A DNA stretch of 64,000 nt, taken from the NCBI GenBank assembly GCA_025331565.1, contig JAFREQ010000030.1, positions 7,438,501 through 7,502,500 of the forward strand, written 5' to 3'. Made by a program: the position numbers and the translations under genes. Source of the DNA: Holacanthus passer (Eukaryota; Chordata; Actinopteri; Pomacanthidae). The notes beneath the pieces were generated by a model. The model made no database searches, was not told the origin of the DNA, and worked only from the letters and a program-made list of their open reading frames with translations. Shown one piece after another: positions 11,400 through 22,909 of this stretch. Positions within the stretch are counted from its first letter, which is position 1; every line of letters starts with the position of its first letter.

Positions 11400-14300
11400 T
11401 TGTTTATTCACATGTGTGTTGGTTATATCCAGAACTCTCTCACACACACAAATTACAATACACATCTATACTCTCAATCTCAACCTTTTTAATTCCACTT
11501 TCATTTCAAAGCTTTCCACGCCCCATATGAAAAAAACTTCTTTCTTTCTTTCTGTCTTTCTTGCTTCCTTCTAATCCAAAAACAACCACAGTGACTTTCA
11601 GCATCTAATCTGTTATATATTGCAAAACAGTCAGAGAGTGATAGTAGTTTTGAGTGAGATAGAAAGTGGCTAAAGGAAGAGGGTAAAACCTCTGTAATGA
11701 TATCTACCATTACTGAGGTAGATAGCAATAAAACTCTTGGGATGACATCCACCTGTCAGAAAGTGAATTTAAGCAAAACCTTCTCGTAGAATAAACCTCT
11801 GACATATACTTACTGGCCACTGTGTCAGGTCGCCTGTACAATCTAATGCAATCCAATGCTTTTTTTTGGGCTATAAACTATAACTATAAACTGGAAAATC
11901 ACCTACTTACTTAAATATGCTGCCTGACCTGACATCTGCGAGAACACTGAATCTGAGTGAGAAAACCATCTGGATGCAATGCTCTCAACATTCATTTGTG
12001 TCAGTAGATGTTTTATCAGATGACTTAGAACCATGCCTGTTCTTTGAAGGGGATCCAGATGGAGTTATGTGTTGGGAACAGGCTGGAAAGGGAGAGGCTG
12101 TGATTGACCAGAGATCAGGCTCTGGAGGATGGATGCTGACATAGCACTGTGGGGCTAGAAGGGAGCACAGCACCCTGTGTTGCTGATGGTAGTGCAGGAA
12201 ATGCTTGGGAACCTCAAACGGGCATTACCAGTATTTCAGTGTCCAAAGATGACCTGTGTTGTCTTGCTGGAAAATAATTGCTGAAGCATTGTAGACTGAA
12301 GCATGCATGGAATTAGCCAGAGACAGATAGTGATAATCAAGGTCCTGGAGTTTTGCCTGCAATGGACTGTCCTGGAGTCTCAGATGACACTATGTGAGCA
12401 GGGGAACAAGCAGGAGAAGAGATGTTTCTCCTCTTGGCTGAGGAATCAGATATCAGCTTGCTCCTACCAACTTTAAACTGAAAAGGTAATGTGAAGGTTT
12501 CCAATTCACACTGATATAACTAAAATGACAGCTGAACACAGTTTAGTACTTTGACAACTGCAAGATGACTGGCTCACTGTGGTTGTGGCAAAATGTAATA
12601 GGTTTCAGTGAAACAGCAACAGTCAGCACATTGAGTTGGAAGTGGGAAAACAGTGTGGGAGAGAGAGGGAGAGGAAATGTAAATAATGAGTGAGCATGAA
12701 TACAGTCTTCCTGATTGAACTTTGCCTAAGCATTTGTATCATTACTATCAAATTTCGTAACTTGTGATTATGCTGCTTCTATTACAGCTAAGTGATATTT
12801 ATAGAACTGTAATATGTCTTATTCTCCTTGATGTATCAAGAACCACAATGGAGTCTTGAACATTGCTGTGCCATAAATTAATTCTTTCTGAAGTTTATTC
12901 AAAATGTATTTGTCCCATCAAAGGCTGTCTAATAACTGTCTGTAAACCATGTCTCTGTTGTCTCTATTTTGTTTTGTCCCCTTCCCTCAAACGTCAGCAC
13001 TATCAAGACAGCTCGCTATTTTCCAGCAATGCAAATTTGCTTGTCGTGATTCATTAAATTTGAGCTTAAAATACATGAGCTTAAAACATTGAAAGGAACA
13101 GATTACACCATGAGATTTTCCCATTTCCAACTGTTTTCCAATTTCATTTTTTGTCTCCTACAGCATATACATATCATAAACGTATCTTCTCTGTAATTCA
13201 TTTGTCCTGTTTCCTCCTTTGAGAAAAAAACAAAACCAAAAGACAGAAAGTTGTATTTATATTTATAGTAATAAAAAAAAACGTTGGTGGGAAATGAGTG
13301 TTTTATTTGAGTGTTATATTTATAATAAACCCTTGCCAAAATTGAAATTCAAAAAACTGTTTGTGCTGCAAAATATCCAGATTTTAATTCCGTAATACCC
13401 TCTGTGTGATTTAGTCCTCTGAGACTCTTTGGCCAACTATATGAATGCAGGGCTTTTTGACTCTTGATCCTCTTTGACCTCAAAGGATGTGAGGGCTCAT
13501 TCATAGTGTTTTGACATCTGAAGGTTAACTGGTTGGTTTTGGACCATCCAAAGACTGACCTGCAGACCTCACCAGTTGACCACCACACTGGGTTTTAGGC
13601 TGTGTGGGTCTGAATGGGAGGTGGGGGGTGCCGGGAGTGGGAGTGAATGGAGGTGACAGAGGGTCACTGAGGATGGAATGCTTAATGAATTGAGATTGTC
13701 TCAGTGAGAGGCCAAGAGGGAGTCTTTCTGCTAAAAAATATGTAGTTTAGTCATTTGTTCAACTGAAAGCATGATGCACTTTCCAACACTGTTGATTCTC
13801 TATATTCTGTGTTTTTTTCATATTATTTTTATCTATTCTCCTTCATGGTGACACTAAGAAATAGTCATACAAATCAGGTCTACTCCTGTCATGTGGGCCA
13901 CATGATTATTTGCATGATATTTCAGCAGAAAAAAATACTGTTACAAACCACTACTAGCATAATAACACCAACTGCTGTCTTGTATGTGTCATGTAAATCA
14001 TGTCTCAAGTCTAGTACAACATTTGAGCCTCTTGATCAAGGGTTGATCAAGAATTGATTGATTACAAGGAATATGCTATTTAATTCTACAATTCAGGAAC
14101 ATGAACATAAAAAATAAAATTTCAAATGTTGCTTTTGTCATTTTGTCATTTCCATTTTGTGATGGGTTAACAGATCTGTCTTGCACAATTTGAGGGAGGC
14201 GCGGTTGTGGATGTAATTTGCAAGTGAAGTAATCTTATGTAATTATTATTATTATTTATTATTAACATAATGGAAGAATCAAGGCCATTGTTTTGGCATG

Positions 14301-14560
14301 CTAACGTCAGTGTCTAACTAACTGGGGGTGGCTGTAGCTCGGGAGGTAGAACGGCCGTCCACCAATTGTCACCAACCAAATACCAGATTCCACACCATGA
14401 TTAATGTACATAATCACATACATACATAATCATCTGAACTCTTTCACACTAGCTCCCTCTTCCTATTTCTATTTTCAAGTTCAAGCCATTTCAGCGCTTT
14501 AAATAATCATCATGGTGGTTGTTGTGGAACTCGCGTACTGGCAGCAGAATAGATCTGAGA
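11400..14560. other. non-coding; short repeat fragments only
   Basis: Around 11800-11860 the sequence (tacttactggccactgtgtc, gtacaatctaatgcaatcca) resembles the end of a common fish DNA-transposon repeat. Around 14325-14375 ggctgtagctcgggaggtag is the inverted form of the repeat fragment at 1200-1455. Nothing else is recognisable. Confidence 0.45.
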
Positions 14561-14569
14561 ATTGAGAAT

Positions 14570-15360
14570 ATATTTTATTGAAGTGTTGAAGTTGTTTTTT
14601 TTGTTTTTTTGTAGAACTGTTTGCTGTTCAGTTGATATCTGTTGTCTAAGGAGATACACATACATCCACAACATTGGAGTGTATCCAGATCTCTGAGTGT
14701 GAATACGGAAGGGGATAATAGAATGCTACAGCCAAGGAATCGGGATAGTGTGGTGCTTACTTCTTCCCAGAAATGTTGCATAAGTGGACAGTGTGTGAGA
14801 GTGTGTGGGGGTAGTTGTCAGCTGTGTTGAGTGTACAATGAGTGCATATATCTGATCTAGTTAAAACAATTTTGTGCATCTTGTGCTCTGTGATGTGAGT
14901 TCTGTGAATTACCTTGTATTTTATTAGCCTTTACGTTAGTATTCCTAAACATGCTGAAGATGTTAGTACAGATTTTATTCCAAAAGTGGCTATCGGTGTG
15001 GATGTTGAAGTCATTTTTCCATTTGTTTACTGGAATATGAGGTACCTTGGTAGAGTCAGTGGAAGAAATGAGTTTATACAGCTTGGCAGTGGTTTGTATG
15101 TTTGAATGCAATTTTATTGAGGCTATCCAATAGTGGCAGTTTGTCCATGTTTTGCCTTGATCATACAATGTTTTAATTGGATGTATTGATGTTTTTTCAC
15201 AAGATATTGTACATCTTGTATCTTGTAAGATATTTACAAGATATTGTAATTGATTTGCTAAATAGTAGTGTTTTGTTTTTTGGCATCTCTTGGATTCCTT
15301 GATGTTGATTGTTGTAATGTGGTTGGTTTTATTGTGGGTTTTTTGTTTTCCAATCAAACA
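14570..15360 (-). mobile_element. L1/Tx1-like LINE ORF2 C-terminal fragment
   Basis: A 166-codon minus-strand ORF (15357-14857) includes VPHIPVNKWKNDFNIHTDSH and then FWNKICTNIFSMFRNTNV, the layout seen after the RT domain of L1/Tx1-type ORF2. A further minus-strand piece (14781-14575) reads MQHFWEEVSTTLSRFLGC, like the C-terminal 'hlFW.C..i..FW' region of the same proteins. Stops separate the two pieces, so it is a fossil. Confidence 0.6.
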
Positions 15361-15779
15361 TTGTTATTAGTGTTTCCAGTGTGTTGAACCATTTTGCTGT
15401 GGTTTGGGTTAAGATCAATGTGATCATGTAATTATTTAATTTCATACTTAAGTAACATTTTACCCATTTCATCAAAAATTGAAAAATTAACCAATTAGAG
15501 CATCTTAACAGTGACGTCACAGTTTGATTCCAGCTGGGAATCATGAGCCTCTTTCTCCCAGTGTTTCCTGTCTGCCTCTGTCAAAAAGGCATAGTGCCCA
15601 AAAAATTCTTTAAAAAGTACACTTAGTGCTGAAATATTTCTAACCAGGGACTTATTGTTTACCATGGTGATGGTGGTGCATGCAGTTGCGGTGGCTGGTA
15701 GCTCCTTCAAGTTTCACTACCTTTTTGTTTAAATTAATTATTATTATTACTCATGACAGAGATATACTCATCAACATTG

Positions 15780-17420
15780 GAAAAAGAAGTGCAGGGATTG
15801 AACTAAGTGCAGCGTACCTGGAGATAATCACTGCTCACATCTTCCAAACAACCGGCCAGACCACTGGGACCAAATGCCACACAGGATGACCACCCCAGGA
15901 AGAGGGGGAAGAAGAGCGAAGGCTATTCAACTACCCAGCCTACTCCTGGATAATATCTGGGTGCAGGAAAATAAAATGGATAAGATTCAGGGTAACTCAT
16001 CAATGGAAAATCAGAGACTGTTGTGCCCAAATCTTTACAGGCACTCAACTCCATCATAATGGCACTTGGTGGGAGGACCACGCCAACAGATCACGAGACT
16101 CCAGTAAGACGAAGGGAGGCAGATTCAGTGTTTACATCAATGATGCTTGGTGCTCAAATGCAGTCATAGTGCATGGACAGTGTTTCCCAGATGTCAAGTT
16201 TTTAATGTTAAGATGCTGACTTTATTATCAAATATTCGAAATACGCACTACAGGAACTGTATGAGGTCATCAGCAGTCACATGGCAAAACAATTGGATGG
16301 TATTTTTATTGTAGCTGGTGATTTTAATTAAACAGACCTCTGAACTGTTTTGCTTAAATTCCACCAGCAGGTCCACATCCACATTGGGGGAAACAATACC
16401 CTGGACCATATTTACACAAACACTCTCACAGATGAAGAAGAAGAACAAACACACTGAGAAAACAGTTTTTGCAGTATTTACGTGAAAGTTATCCGAAAGG
16501 CAAAAACACCACAAACACAGACGAAGTTCAGTGACTGAATGACCTCTGTGTTTGGAGCCGACACCAGCAGGCAGCTGTCAATCAAAGTGACGTCGCTCTT
16601 CATTATGCACAATTTCAGATTTTAAATGAGTGTGTTATAAAAAAATTCACCCCCCATATAATTATCATGAAGTAGAAAATCAGCTAAAGAGACTAAAGCC
16701 ATTTTTTGTACCAGGCTGTAAACATATTTTCTTCTGCCGTTAAGTTAAGCTACAAATAGCGACGTTAGTAATTAACCACATTTTTCAGTAACAATGTGGT
16801 AGCGTCGTCGTTTACTAAATCAAATTACGTTTCAATTGCTTAGCTCATGTAGTGTGGTAGCGAATGCAAAAGCTACATTTTCCTAAACATTTTTAAATGA
16901 TTGAAGTTGAACTGCTAGAAGCGGGGCTTTCTGCTGCGGTCTCGTCTTACACTTTTAAGGATCAGACAGTGACGCCATCTCCAAATGCCAACATGTCTGT
17001 GTAGACCAATAGAAGCAGAGGTGCTGTCGCGTTATGATTACGTCACGCAACAATCCCAACACTGCCCCTAACATGACTGACTTCTCTCCTACTTACACTT
17101 CATTCCACTTAGCTATTGTATTGTTTACTCTGAGTTAAATAAATTACTTTTGACAGATATACCTGTGTGTGGTTTTCCTTTTTGTTGCCAATCTTGAGCC
17201 AGGCGGTAACAGTTGGCATCAAGGAAGCAATGTAGAGACATTCACAGAGACTGGAAAGAGCCCTCAACACCAACAACACCGAAGATATGTGGCAGGTGAT
17301 TCAGACCATCACAAGCTGCAAAAGCAGTATCATCCCATCTTGTGTGAGGCTATGTTGACGGATGAGCTTAACACATTTGCCATTTGTGTGCCTGGCATAA
17401 CAGGGGGTGATTAAAACCGA
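15780..17420 (+). mobile_element. LINE ORF2 fossil: endonuclease and pre-RT segments
   Basis: Landmarks in order are an Arg/Lys-rich start with NIWVQENKMDKI near 15945-15990 (matching N-x-x-S-L-x-NK-x-D of LINE endonucleases), HGQCFPDVKFLMLRC near 16175-16215, and broken frames with a GDF-like gtgattttaat at 16318. A further block at about 17225-17375 reads RALNTNNTEDMWQVIQTITS and then DELNTFAI. The segment 16490-17200 is unlike LINE sequence and looks inserted. The first part (about 15780-15960) has a related copy at 40960-41110. Confidence 0.65.
16486..16790 (+). repeat. interspersed repeat copy 1 (likely non-autonomous DNA transposon)
   Basis: Blocks ttatccgaaaggca, aacaccacaaac, gttcagtgac, cttcattatgca and ttttgtaccaggc reappear in the same order and orientation at 18036-18215. 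This indicates two copies of one repeat family. The copy interrupts the LINE fossil around it. Confidence 0.6.
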
Positions 17421-17519
17421 AGAACATCATTAGTACCCATCTGCTGTGCAGAGCCCAATAATACTAAAAGATAATACCCATATCAGCCACAGTCTGTTCA
17501 CCCTGCTTCTTAAGCCTTG

Positions 17520-18330
17520 GAGGGCAGGAGGGGATCATTGGCTGTATAAAACATGGACATAGTCTCCGTGATGTCACCCATAGATTTCCGAAGACCGATT
17601 CTGAAGCCAATTGTAGCCAGACCAAAAGTGATGTTAGTGTCTAACTTCGGTTAATCCAAATATGGACAAAGAGGTGGAGCTGAATGAAGCCTGTTTGATG
17701 AAACATGCACGCCGAGCTCAAAACAAAACTAACCCCCTGGTACTGACAAACCCTGTGGTACTGACAAACTCGGTGGTACTGACAAACCCAGTGGTACTAG
17801 CCCAATCAACCTCCACTGTCTCCCCCAGGAAGAACACGTCCTCGGCACCCAGGTGAAACACAGTCAACCTGGCATCACACATCCACAGTCAAAACACCAT
17901 AACAAACACACTGAGAACGTGGCACAGATGTCCAACACCAAGATACCATGCAGCTGGGCATCTTGCTCGTGGGCTAACCCAAGTCTAAGTCATTAACTGG
18001 CTAAGCCACATTATTTGTCCGATGTTTGCATTAAAAATTATCCAAAAGACATCAAAAGGCATAAACACCACAAACTTAGTCAAGAGAGCAAGTTCAGTGA
18101 CCTCGGATCAGCTGAGGTTGAGCAGACGGCCAGCTCAAAGTCGTCACATCTTTAATTATGCAGAACCCCCCTTTACAGACCAAATCTGTTTTTGTACCAG
18201 GCAGCAAACATGTCTATTCCTACTGTAGTTGGGCATTTTAATATGGGGTTAAGTGAGCATTAACTCGCTTTTGGAGCCAGCCTCAAGTGGCCATTTGAGG
18301 AACTGCAGTTTTTGGCGCTTCTGCGTAGTC
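17520..18330 (+). repeat. interspersed repeat copy 2, longer copy of the same family
   Basis: It begins with blocks such as gtataaaacatggacatag and aaatatggacaaagaggtgg, shares the landmarks of copy 1 at 18036-18215, and ends with gagccagcctcaagtggcc and aactgcagtttttggc. I know these blocks as widespread in fish genomes. The ORF at 17662-17856 lies in it and is not a gene. Confidence 0.6.
17738..17800 (+). repeat. 18-bp minisatellite, about 4 units
   Basis: Unit tggtactgacaaacccngt is repeated, with the last copy degenerate. Read in frame it gives repeated LTNPVV. It is an expansion inside the interspersed repeat. Confidence 0.85.
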
Positions 18331-18449
18331 TTAATTTTTCTGCCCCAGAGGTTGCTGCTTGGTGGCGGCCTTTTGTAGCTGTCTGCTACCTTTTTAGAGT
18401 GTAGTAGGACCCCTGCCAATTTTCCATCTTGCCTGTTATCGTTTTGTTT

Positions 18450-18645
18450 TTTCACTGAACCTCATTCTCTCTCCATGTACATTATCTTTTGTATTTTAAC
18501 CTCTATTTACATAGTACCTTTTTATTGAAGTAAGTGCTAGAAGTCATTCCATGGTGCAGCGATGACCTAATTTACACTGGAGATTGTACAAACATCTAAT
18601 CTAATCCAATCTAATCTAATCTAATTTTATCTAATCGAATCATCT
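18450..18645 (+). mobile_element. LINE 3' tail ending in (TCTAA)n
   Basis: A T-rich UTR-like stretch (catgtacattatc, ctatttacatag) ends in imperfect TCTAA pentamers at 18595-18641. This is the typical 3' end of CR1/Rex-like LINEs in fish. The orientation matches the LINE fossil at 15780-17420, so it may be the same insertion's 3' end, separated by the repeat at 17520-18330. Confidence 0.6.
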
Positions 18646-20176
18646 ATTATACATCTCTGTGATTCTCCATTTTCTCTCTGGGTATTTCTTAAAAATCACC
18701 TTGCTCTCTGCAGTATTATAAATTGCCATTGGGATAAAACATTTTTTTCTGTGTCTGTAAGGAGTTGCAGATGTTTTCACTCTCTTTGTGTGTGGGTATG
18801 AACAGCTGGTTTAATGCTCAGATTCTGTAACATAAAAAAGGTTTGAATCAATAGGCAGTTAAAATTGAAATGTGATTCAAACTGACAGCGTTGCCATGGC
18901 ATACGTATATGTGTGTGACTGGGTGTATGGGTATCTCCTGTAAACTCAAAGTTCTATACTTAAACCTGCGTGTGGATGTGGAGGCACATGTGTGAACATT
19001 TGTCAAAGTGCCTATATGTGGATGTATTTGAGAAGAGGAACTGTTGAGCTCCATGTCTTTCACAGAGTCTCTATCCTATCCTGCATGGATCCAGTTTAGC
19101 AAAACTGAATCATGCTCTGGGTTTTGGAGCTTAGCATTAGCTCCACTAATACTTTGAGGAATGTAATGAGGATGTAGCCACGAACAACCTAAGCCTGAAC
19201 TTTTAGCCTATATATGTTTACAATTTGACAAATTGGCACAATTTAAGGTATACTGAGTCAGCTATTCGCAGTACCTGCTTATGTTGTACCACTTGATTAC
19301 TTTGCTATTGAAAAAAAAAATCTGATTCATTATACAGAGCTAGAGTCATGCAAAATGGAACAGAAAAAGTGTCCTCTAAAATGGCAACAAGTAGTGGATG
19401 AGACTGACACAGCTGCTCAGGTTGTTGTATGTCAATTTACAGAAATAAGAACTTTTAGATTATTTATATATATATAGCTTCTGTGTTAACATGAAAATGA
19501 AAATCACTCACAACTGATGGGCTGAATGGATGAAGTGAAATGCCAATTCTGCTTTTCAGTCTTGCACATGATGCAGCTGTCAGACATGGAGTGTCCTTTC
19601 CTTTCTTATCCAGTCAATGCTGAAACCAAATTGATTCACATAGCTTAAATCTGAAGAGGATTTTGAGACCATGATTACATGTGCTATCATTTTCTGATGA
19701 CTACTTCATCAAATGTTACCATTTTTATCACACTCTATGTGAACAACATTTTCTGTCCTTGCATCTCTAATATGGCATGCTGTCAGATTAATTGTCAGAT
19801 AATTTCAGGCATAATTCACCTCATAGACTAACCTACCACACAGCAGTCAAATCAAGACAAATCATTCACATTTCATTTAGTCTTCTTTATTTCCTACAAA
19901 TATAACAACTAGTATTTTTCACATAATTCAAGTGTGACCATGGACCTCTACCTCTAATTTACATTCCAGTAATTCAGTTTCAATATCTGCCTTTCTAGTC
20001 TGCCACCCCAAGTGTACAAGTTCTTGGTTGGTTTTTGCCATTTTCTTGAGGAGACACATTTTGTACCACTCATTTACTGGTAACTGGGAACTCAAAATTC
20101 CACACAAGATTTCAAAAATAACAAAAATAACTAGAACTAGGGAAAACTATTAGAAGCTACCATACATAATATTATA

Positions 20177-20203
20177 TATTATTATTATTATTATTATTAT
20201 TAT
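20177..20203. repeat. (ATT)n microsatellite
   Basis: About nine ATT units. Confidence 0.95.
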
Positions 20204-22513
20204 GAGGCAGATAACACAAATGCTTTCACGCTTAAATATGCCTTACTTGTTTGAACTGTGTGTTTATATTCCATTTTCAGCTGCTTCCAAGTGCACTTGC
20301 ACGTAAATGAAAAAAATTGTATTCAATAACATTCCGCCACTTTTTTGCCTCTAATATTAAAAGAAAGATGGGTTGCTGACTCGGGCAGCAATTCTCTCCC
20401 GTGCCTTTTTGTTCCCCTTTGCTGCTGCTTGCTCTTTTTTCTGAAAATGTGCTCATGTTCACCATAATCACACATTAGAAATTGTAACTCCAGTGGGGTG
20501 AAGTAGGACAGCCTGTTTGTCTCACTGGTTGCCATGGTGAATCGTAGTATTAGAGCTCTATTGATGTTGATATTGATCTTTTTATAGTTGTCATGTACGT
20601 GCTAAACTCAGAGTTTCCAATCCCCAGGATTCATCAGACTCAGCGTTCAGAGTTAGGCTCAGAGTTTGTTAAACTTGCTTTCTGGAATAATATACTGACA
20701 GCTACTAATCAAGTCTTACTCCAGAGGGAAGGCAGTGGCATAAAAGCAAGGGTTTGACAATGGTTCTTCATCTTAATGATCTCTAAGACATGTTGGCCTG
20801 ATGGTGGTGCTATAGGAAAGGTCAGATTAATGATCACCTTCCACTTCATCCACTGGGGACTATGCCCAACCACACAAATTTCTTAGAAATCCAGCCATTA
20901 GCTTTCTTGTTATTTGAGAGTCAAGAACTATTTCAGGCCTCTATAATCACTTCAGACTGATGACTTGTGTCCACATGAGTCACTAACTGTTTACTGTTGT
21001 AAGACATTTGTTTCATGTCCAAAGCTGTTTCATGCTGTAAACATTTCATGCAGCAGTGAATGACATCAGCGGTTGTTGTTCTTCGACATACAAGTAGCAG
21101 GCTGTGGTTACACATTGGCAAATCTGGAGTAAACTATGTGTGTGTGTGTTTGTGTGTCAAGGCAGACACACAATCAAACACTTGACTGTTAAACAAACAC
21201 ATAGCCATGATGAATTTTTAACCCTAACACACACATACACTGAAAGAGAGTGAAAACACAAACCAGTGAACTCCTGACTCTTGGTGAGACCACCAAGCTA
21301 GTGGTGTGTTTGGCAAAGAAAAGCTGTACTGACTTCACATACATATAAACACATACATTTATATCAATGTATGTATAAAGATACAGTTAAAGAAACTCAT
21401 AAGACTCAACAAATTATCAGCAGGATCAAGTGAAGAACATCTCTGCTACCCAGATGTATCCAGATGTAACTATATCTGTCAGGCCATAAATGTTTTTAAA
21501 AGTTTTTAAACATTCACTTAGAACACAAGACATTGTAAATTGGCCCACAAGATCTGTTAATGTAAGATCACCAGTATGAAACCACAGACCAGTTGGGAAA
21601 GCAGTGAAGCTGTTTAGCTTCCATGCAGTGATTCAGGAAGTCAAAGCGTGACTGTCTCTTGGTTAAAGGGTTAGAGTTAGTTCAGCTACTTCAGAGAGTT
21701 TACCAGACAACCCGGTTAGAAGTCAGGACTCAGATAATATCATCTGTGGCTGTAAAGTGCCTTTAAATGTGCATTAACTGTTTGTTTTAGTTCCCTCGCT
21801 GAAGGTTTAGCAGAGCAATCTGCAAGCACAACATTTGCATATGATCACTATGTGAAATTGAAATGAACGTGTTAACAAACATGTTTGGTCTGTTCACACA
21901 TCCAGCAGAGACAAAGTCATTTTAAAAGTTCAAGTGTCATTCTCAAGTTTTTAATAATTATCAATCTTTGGCTCATATTTGGAAGACCAAAATAATTTCC
22001 CAAATTAGATGCAGACATAACAATTAAGACACAATATCCGACCCACTCTCTTCAATCTGCATACCAATAACATTCAAATTTTTCACTTTCTAATTGTGTG
22101 CAGTGTATAAGCCAAAGTGAAATTTTGCATGCGGGTGATACACCAATCCTTCACATTAATAGTCAGGTGACCTTCATTATCATCCATAGTCAGGTGACCT
22201 TCATCTTCATGGTTAGCCTTGTGAAACATTCACAGTTAATTAAAACACTGGACATATACACTGGTCTCTGAGTGAAAGTCCTTTGTTTGTTAAACCCAAC
22301 CTCCTGCCTACATGGACTTTCTTGCTCTTTATGCTACATCACCTGACATTTTTTATGCTTGGCACTGCATGTAATAAAGTTGTGTTAGTTGTATGCAGAT
22401 TGACGAGACTGGGCTGCAATAATACATACAATGAATAATATAATACATATTATATAATACATAAATGATTCTACTTGATTTTTTTTTTGCAAGTTTTCCA
22501 TCTGTAGCATCTA

Positions 22514-22515
<2 letters not shown>

Positions 22516-22550
<35 letters not shown>
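22516..22550. repeat. (GT)n microsatellite
   Basis: About 17 uninterrupted GT units. Confidence 0.95.
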
Positions 22551-22555
<5 letters not shown>

Positions 22556-22609
22556 CAAAATAGATATTACAACACACATTTTCTACTGCTGCCTATACTG
22601 TATCTGTCC

Positions 22610-22905
22610 TGTAGAGTATACATCATATTTATATATAGCTATTTTTTCTGTATATAATGTCTACTAGCATTACTATACACATATACATATACATAACAAT
22701 ACTCTTCATATTGTATTTATCTTAGCATATTCACGTACACTCCTTGCTATTATTTAGATATCTCTATACATGTACATTACTCTGCACTTTATTGCTTTTT
22801 TATTTAGCTTTTTTCAGTTATCTCAGTACTTGTACTCTGCACCGTTGCAATAAATCTAATTTAATCTAATCTAATCTAATCTAGTCTAATCTAATCTAAT
22901 CAGCG
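22610..22905 (+). mobile_element. LINE 3' UTR and (TCTAA)n tail
   Basis: The blocks tacattactctgcactttattgc and tgtactctgcaccgttgcaataaa are followed by TCTAA pentamers at 22855-22901. This matches the 3' end of the same broad LINE class as at 18450. No coding part is left. Confidence 0.65.
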
Positions 22906-22909
22906 TTGG

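Larger units (their letters stand above)
18650..22600. other. non-coding, simple repeats only
   Basis: It holds an (ATT)n tract at 20177-20203, a (GT)n tract at 22516-22550, and a short direct duplication of agtcaggtgaccttcat at about 22161 and 22188. I see no exon or transposon protein. Confidence 0.5.
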
